Source of the DNA: Duganella guangzhouensis
Lineage (GTDB): Bacteria; Pseudomonadota; Gammaproteobacteria; Burkholderiales; Burkholderiaceae_D
Direction of reading: 5' to 3'
DNA length: 64,000 bases
Assembly: GCF_009674535.1 (NCBI RefSeq)
Contig: NZ_WKJK01000002.1
Coordinates: 496,001 to 560,000 of the forward strand
Shown here: piece by piece, positions 62,996-64,000 of the stretch
Numbering within the stretch: the first letter of the stretch is position 1
How the letters are laid out: each line of letters opens with the position of its first letter
Notes under the pieces: generated by a model
Databases searched by the model: none
The model's input: only the letters and a program-made list of their open reading frames with translations
Told to the model about the DNA's origin: nothing
Translations under genes and position numbers: made by a program

Positions 62996-63475
62996 TTAGC
63001 GGCAAGCGCCTTTGCCACTGATGCCGTCCTGCCGCACCCAGCGCAGCGGCGGCGCGGTCTTGGCGATCAGCCGGCTAGCGTACGGCGAGGTGACCACGGC
63101 CAGCTGCGCGGTATCCGATGCCGGACGGCACACCAGCACCGTCACGCGCGCGCCGTGGGCCGTGCTTACAACCGGGCCAATGCGCACCGCGTAACCACCG
63201 CTGCCCTGATTGCCCAGCAAGACCACCAGCACGTCGTGTCGGCGGAAATCGACCGCAGGCGCGCTGCCGTCCGTCGCGAAACGCGTCCAGAATGCCTGCC
63301 ACTGTTGCGCGTCGTGGAAGTGAAGTTGCTGGGCCTGCGGATTCAGCAGCACCAACTGGTGGGCGATGGCTTTGAAGTCCTGGTCGAACTGGCCACCATC
63401 ATCCGGCTGCGCCAGCAGCGCTAAGGGCTGCGTCAGCGCCAGCAAGGCCGAGACACTGAACAGTTGGCGCTTCAT
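62996..63475 (-). CDS. PrcB-domain-like exported protein
   Basis: A 159-aa secreted protein: signal peptide (to LLAQPDD), then AFWTRFATDGSAPAVDFRRHDVLVVLLG-type region with GNQGSGGYAVRIGPVV, followed by VTVLVCRP and TSPYASRLI, as in the PrcB C-terminal domain family. In spirochaetes PrcB is a partner of a subtilisin-like protease (dentilisin); here the gene lies 29 bases upstream of an S8 protease on the same strand. Its ATG overlaps the stop of the PEP-CTERM gene. Confidence 0.7.
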   Translation of the reverse strand: MKRQLFSVSALLALTQPLALLAQPDDGGQFDQDFKAIAHQLVLLNPQAQQLHFHDAQQWQAFWTRFATDGSAPAVDFRRHDVLVVLLGNQGSGGYAVRIGPVVSTAHGARVTVLVCRPASDTAQLAVVTSPYASRLIAKTAPPLRWVRQDGISGKGACR

Positions 63476-64000
63476 GATTGCCGCCTGCGCGATATCGCCG
63501 CGCCCAGGCCGCCCAGCAGCATCAGCGCCAGCACGCCTGGCTCCGGCAGCGCGGCCACACCAATTTGCAGATCATCCAGCGTGAACGCGGTGCCGCCTTG
63601 CGCGCTGATCACCAGCGAGGACAGGTCGGCCTGCGTGGTAGTGAACAGATAGTGCGATCCAAGGTTGGAGATCGATGGCGTATCAACGCTGAACAGCAGG
63701 TTCAGCGCGCTGTCGTAGCCGCTGAAGTTCAGCGTGCTGGCGTAAGTGAAGTAAGCGGACAGCTGATCAACCGGCGCGTCGGTGGTGATGGTGAGCACGC
63801 CCGACAGCGCGGCCAGCACGTTCTGGCCAGACACCGGCGGGAAGTCGATGTCGTTGAGACCAACGCCGGCGGTCAGCACCGTGCCGCCGGAAAAGGCGAC
63901 GTCGGGCACTTCCGTGCTGACGGCATAGCTGTCGGTGAACTGTTCGAAATCGATGGGCGCGGCCTGCGCCCACGAGCTGAACAGCAAGAGCGCCAATGCC
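63472..64000 (-). CDS. PEP-CTERM sorting-domain protein (5' end outside window)
   Basis: At least 174 residues; the frame is still open at the window edge, so the start codon lies beyond 64000 (the TTG at 63996 is not taken as the start). The visible part has the end of a signal peptide (ALLLFSSWAQA-A), an extracellular beta-rich domain of about 125 residues, and a C-terminal sorting signal: LPEPGVLALMLLGGLGAAIS with basic RRRQS. PEP-CTERM proteins are handled by an exosortase and often serve the biofilm matrix. It overlaps the PrcB-like gene by 4 bases. Confidence 0.88.
   Translation of the reverse strand, partial: ALALLLFSSWAQAAPIDFEQFTDSYAVSTEVPDVAFSGGTVLTAGVGLNDIDFPPVSGQNVLAALSGVLTITTDAPVDQLSAYFTYASTLNFSGYDSALNLLFSVDTPSISNLGSHYLFTTTQADLSSLVISAQGGTAFTLDDLQIGVAALPEPGVLALMLLGGLGAAISRRRQS

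Overview
The window is bacterial chromosome, rich in G+C and densely coded. Protein similarity, the pyrG-kdsA-eno-ftsB order, PEP-CTERM cargo, many TonB-dependent receptors and a dispersed repeat with the core CGGGGTCTGACCCCG point to a betaproteobacterium of the Oxalobacteraceae (Duganella/Massilia/Janthinobacterium type). This is inferred from remembered families; no search was run. No tRNA, rRNA, CRISPR array, prophage or intact IS element was seen, and no stretch over 300 bases lacks a gene.

Layout. 1-4.5 kb: two small orphan genes, then mutS with a coupled secreted protein. 4.5-8.6 kb: slyD, the ribosomal oxygenase roxA, a DUF7931-like gene, an Ala/Pro-rich lipoprotein behind palindromes, and bamC. 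8.6-15.8 kb: a minus-strand housekeeping run read as threonine dehydratase, PHP phosphatase, htpX, yciO-type gene, site-2 protease, trpS, methyltransferase, dapA, bamC. The dehydratase is preceded by an unlisted 33-codon isoleucine-rich leader whose Ile run is complementary to the dehydratase Shine-Dalgarno region. 15.8-19.7 kb: hydrolase, gamma-carbonic anhydrase, hslO, repeat cluster, BASS transporter, lipoprotein. 19.7-23.5 kb: a TonB receptor and a Tat-exported glycerophosphodiesterase behind a Pho box. 23.4-28.2 kb: a ParE-type toxin-antitoxin pair and a Fur-box heme receptor with an exported HemS-like protein. 28.2-37 kb: two related solute-binding proteins, GST, racemase, L,D-transpeptidase, then ftsB-eno-kdsA-pyrG. 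37-41.5 kb: a PRC-barrel gene with a coupled 58-aa membrane protein, and dnaE2 with a strong LexA box beside a TumE-like toxin-antitoxin pair. 41.5-51.5 kb: PhzF, a third TonB receptor, the DUF2844/DUF3443 pair (the latter with pepsin-like DTGS/DSGS motifs), a lipoprotein CpdB-type phosphoesterase with a second Pho box, Sel1 protein, cytochrome P460, and hemerythrin. 51.5-59 kb: a CoaD-HD fusion, a two-component system, a DegP-type protease, an hsp20 gene with a sigma32-type promoter and a ROSE-like thermometer, and an M61 peptidase. 59-64 kb: GST, a small protein, and an envelope cluster of S8 protease, PrcB-like protein and PEP-CTERM protein.

Themes. Phosphorus scavenging (two Pho boxes), heme/iron uptake (Fur box), SOS mutagenesis (LexA box), envelope quality control (BamC, HtpX, DegP with its two-component system) and RNA-level control (Ile leader, SD-sequestering hairpin, ROSE-like thermometer, long palindrome) recur. 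The most interesting candidates are the Ile-codon leader with a built-in anti-SD, the CoaD-HD fusion, the exported HemS-like protein, the pepsin-like DUF3443 lipoprotein, and the S8/PrcB/PEP-CTERM cluster.
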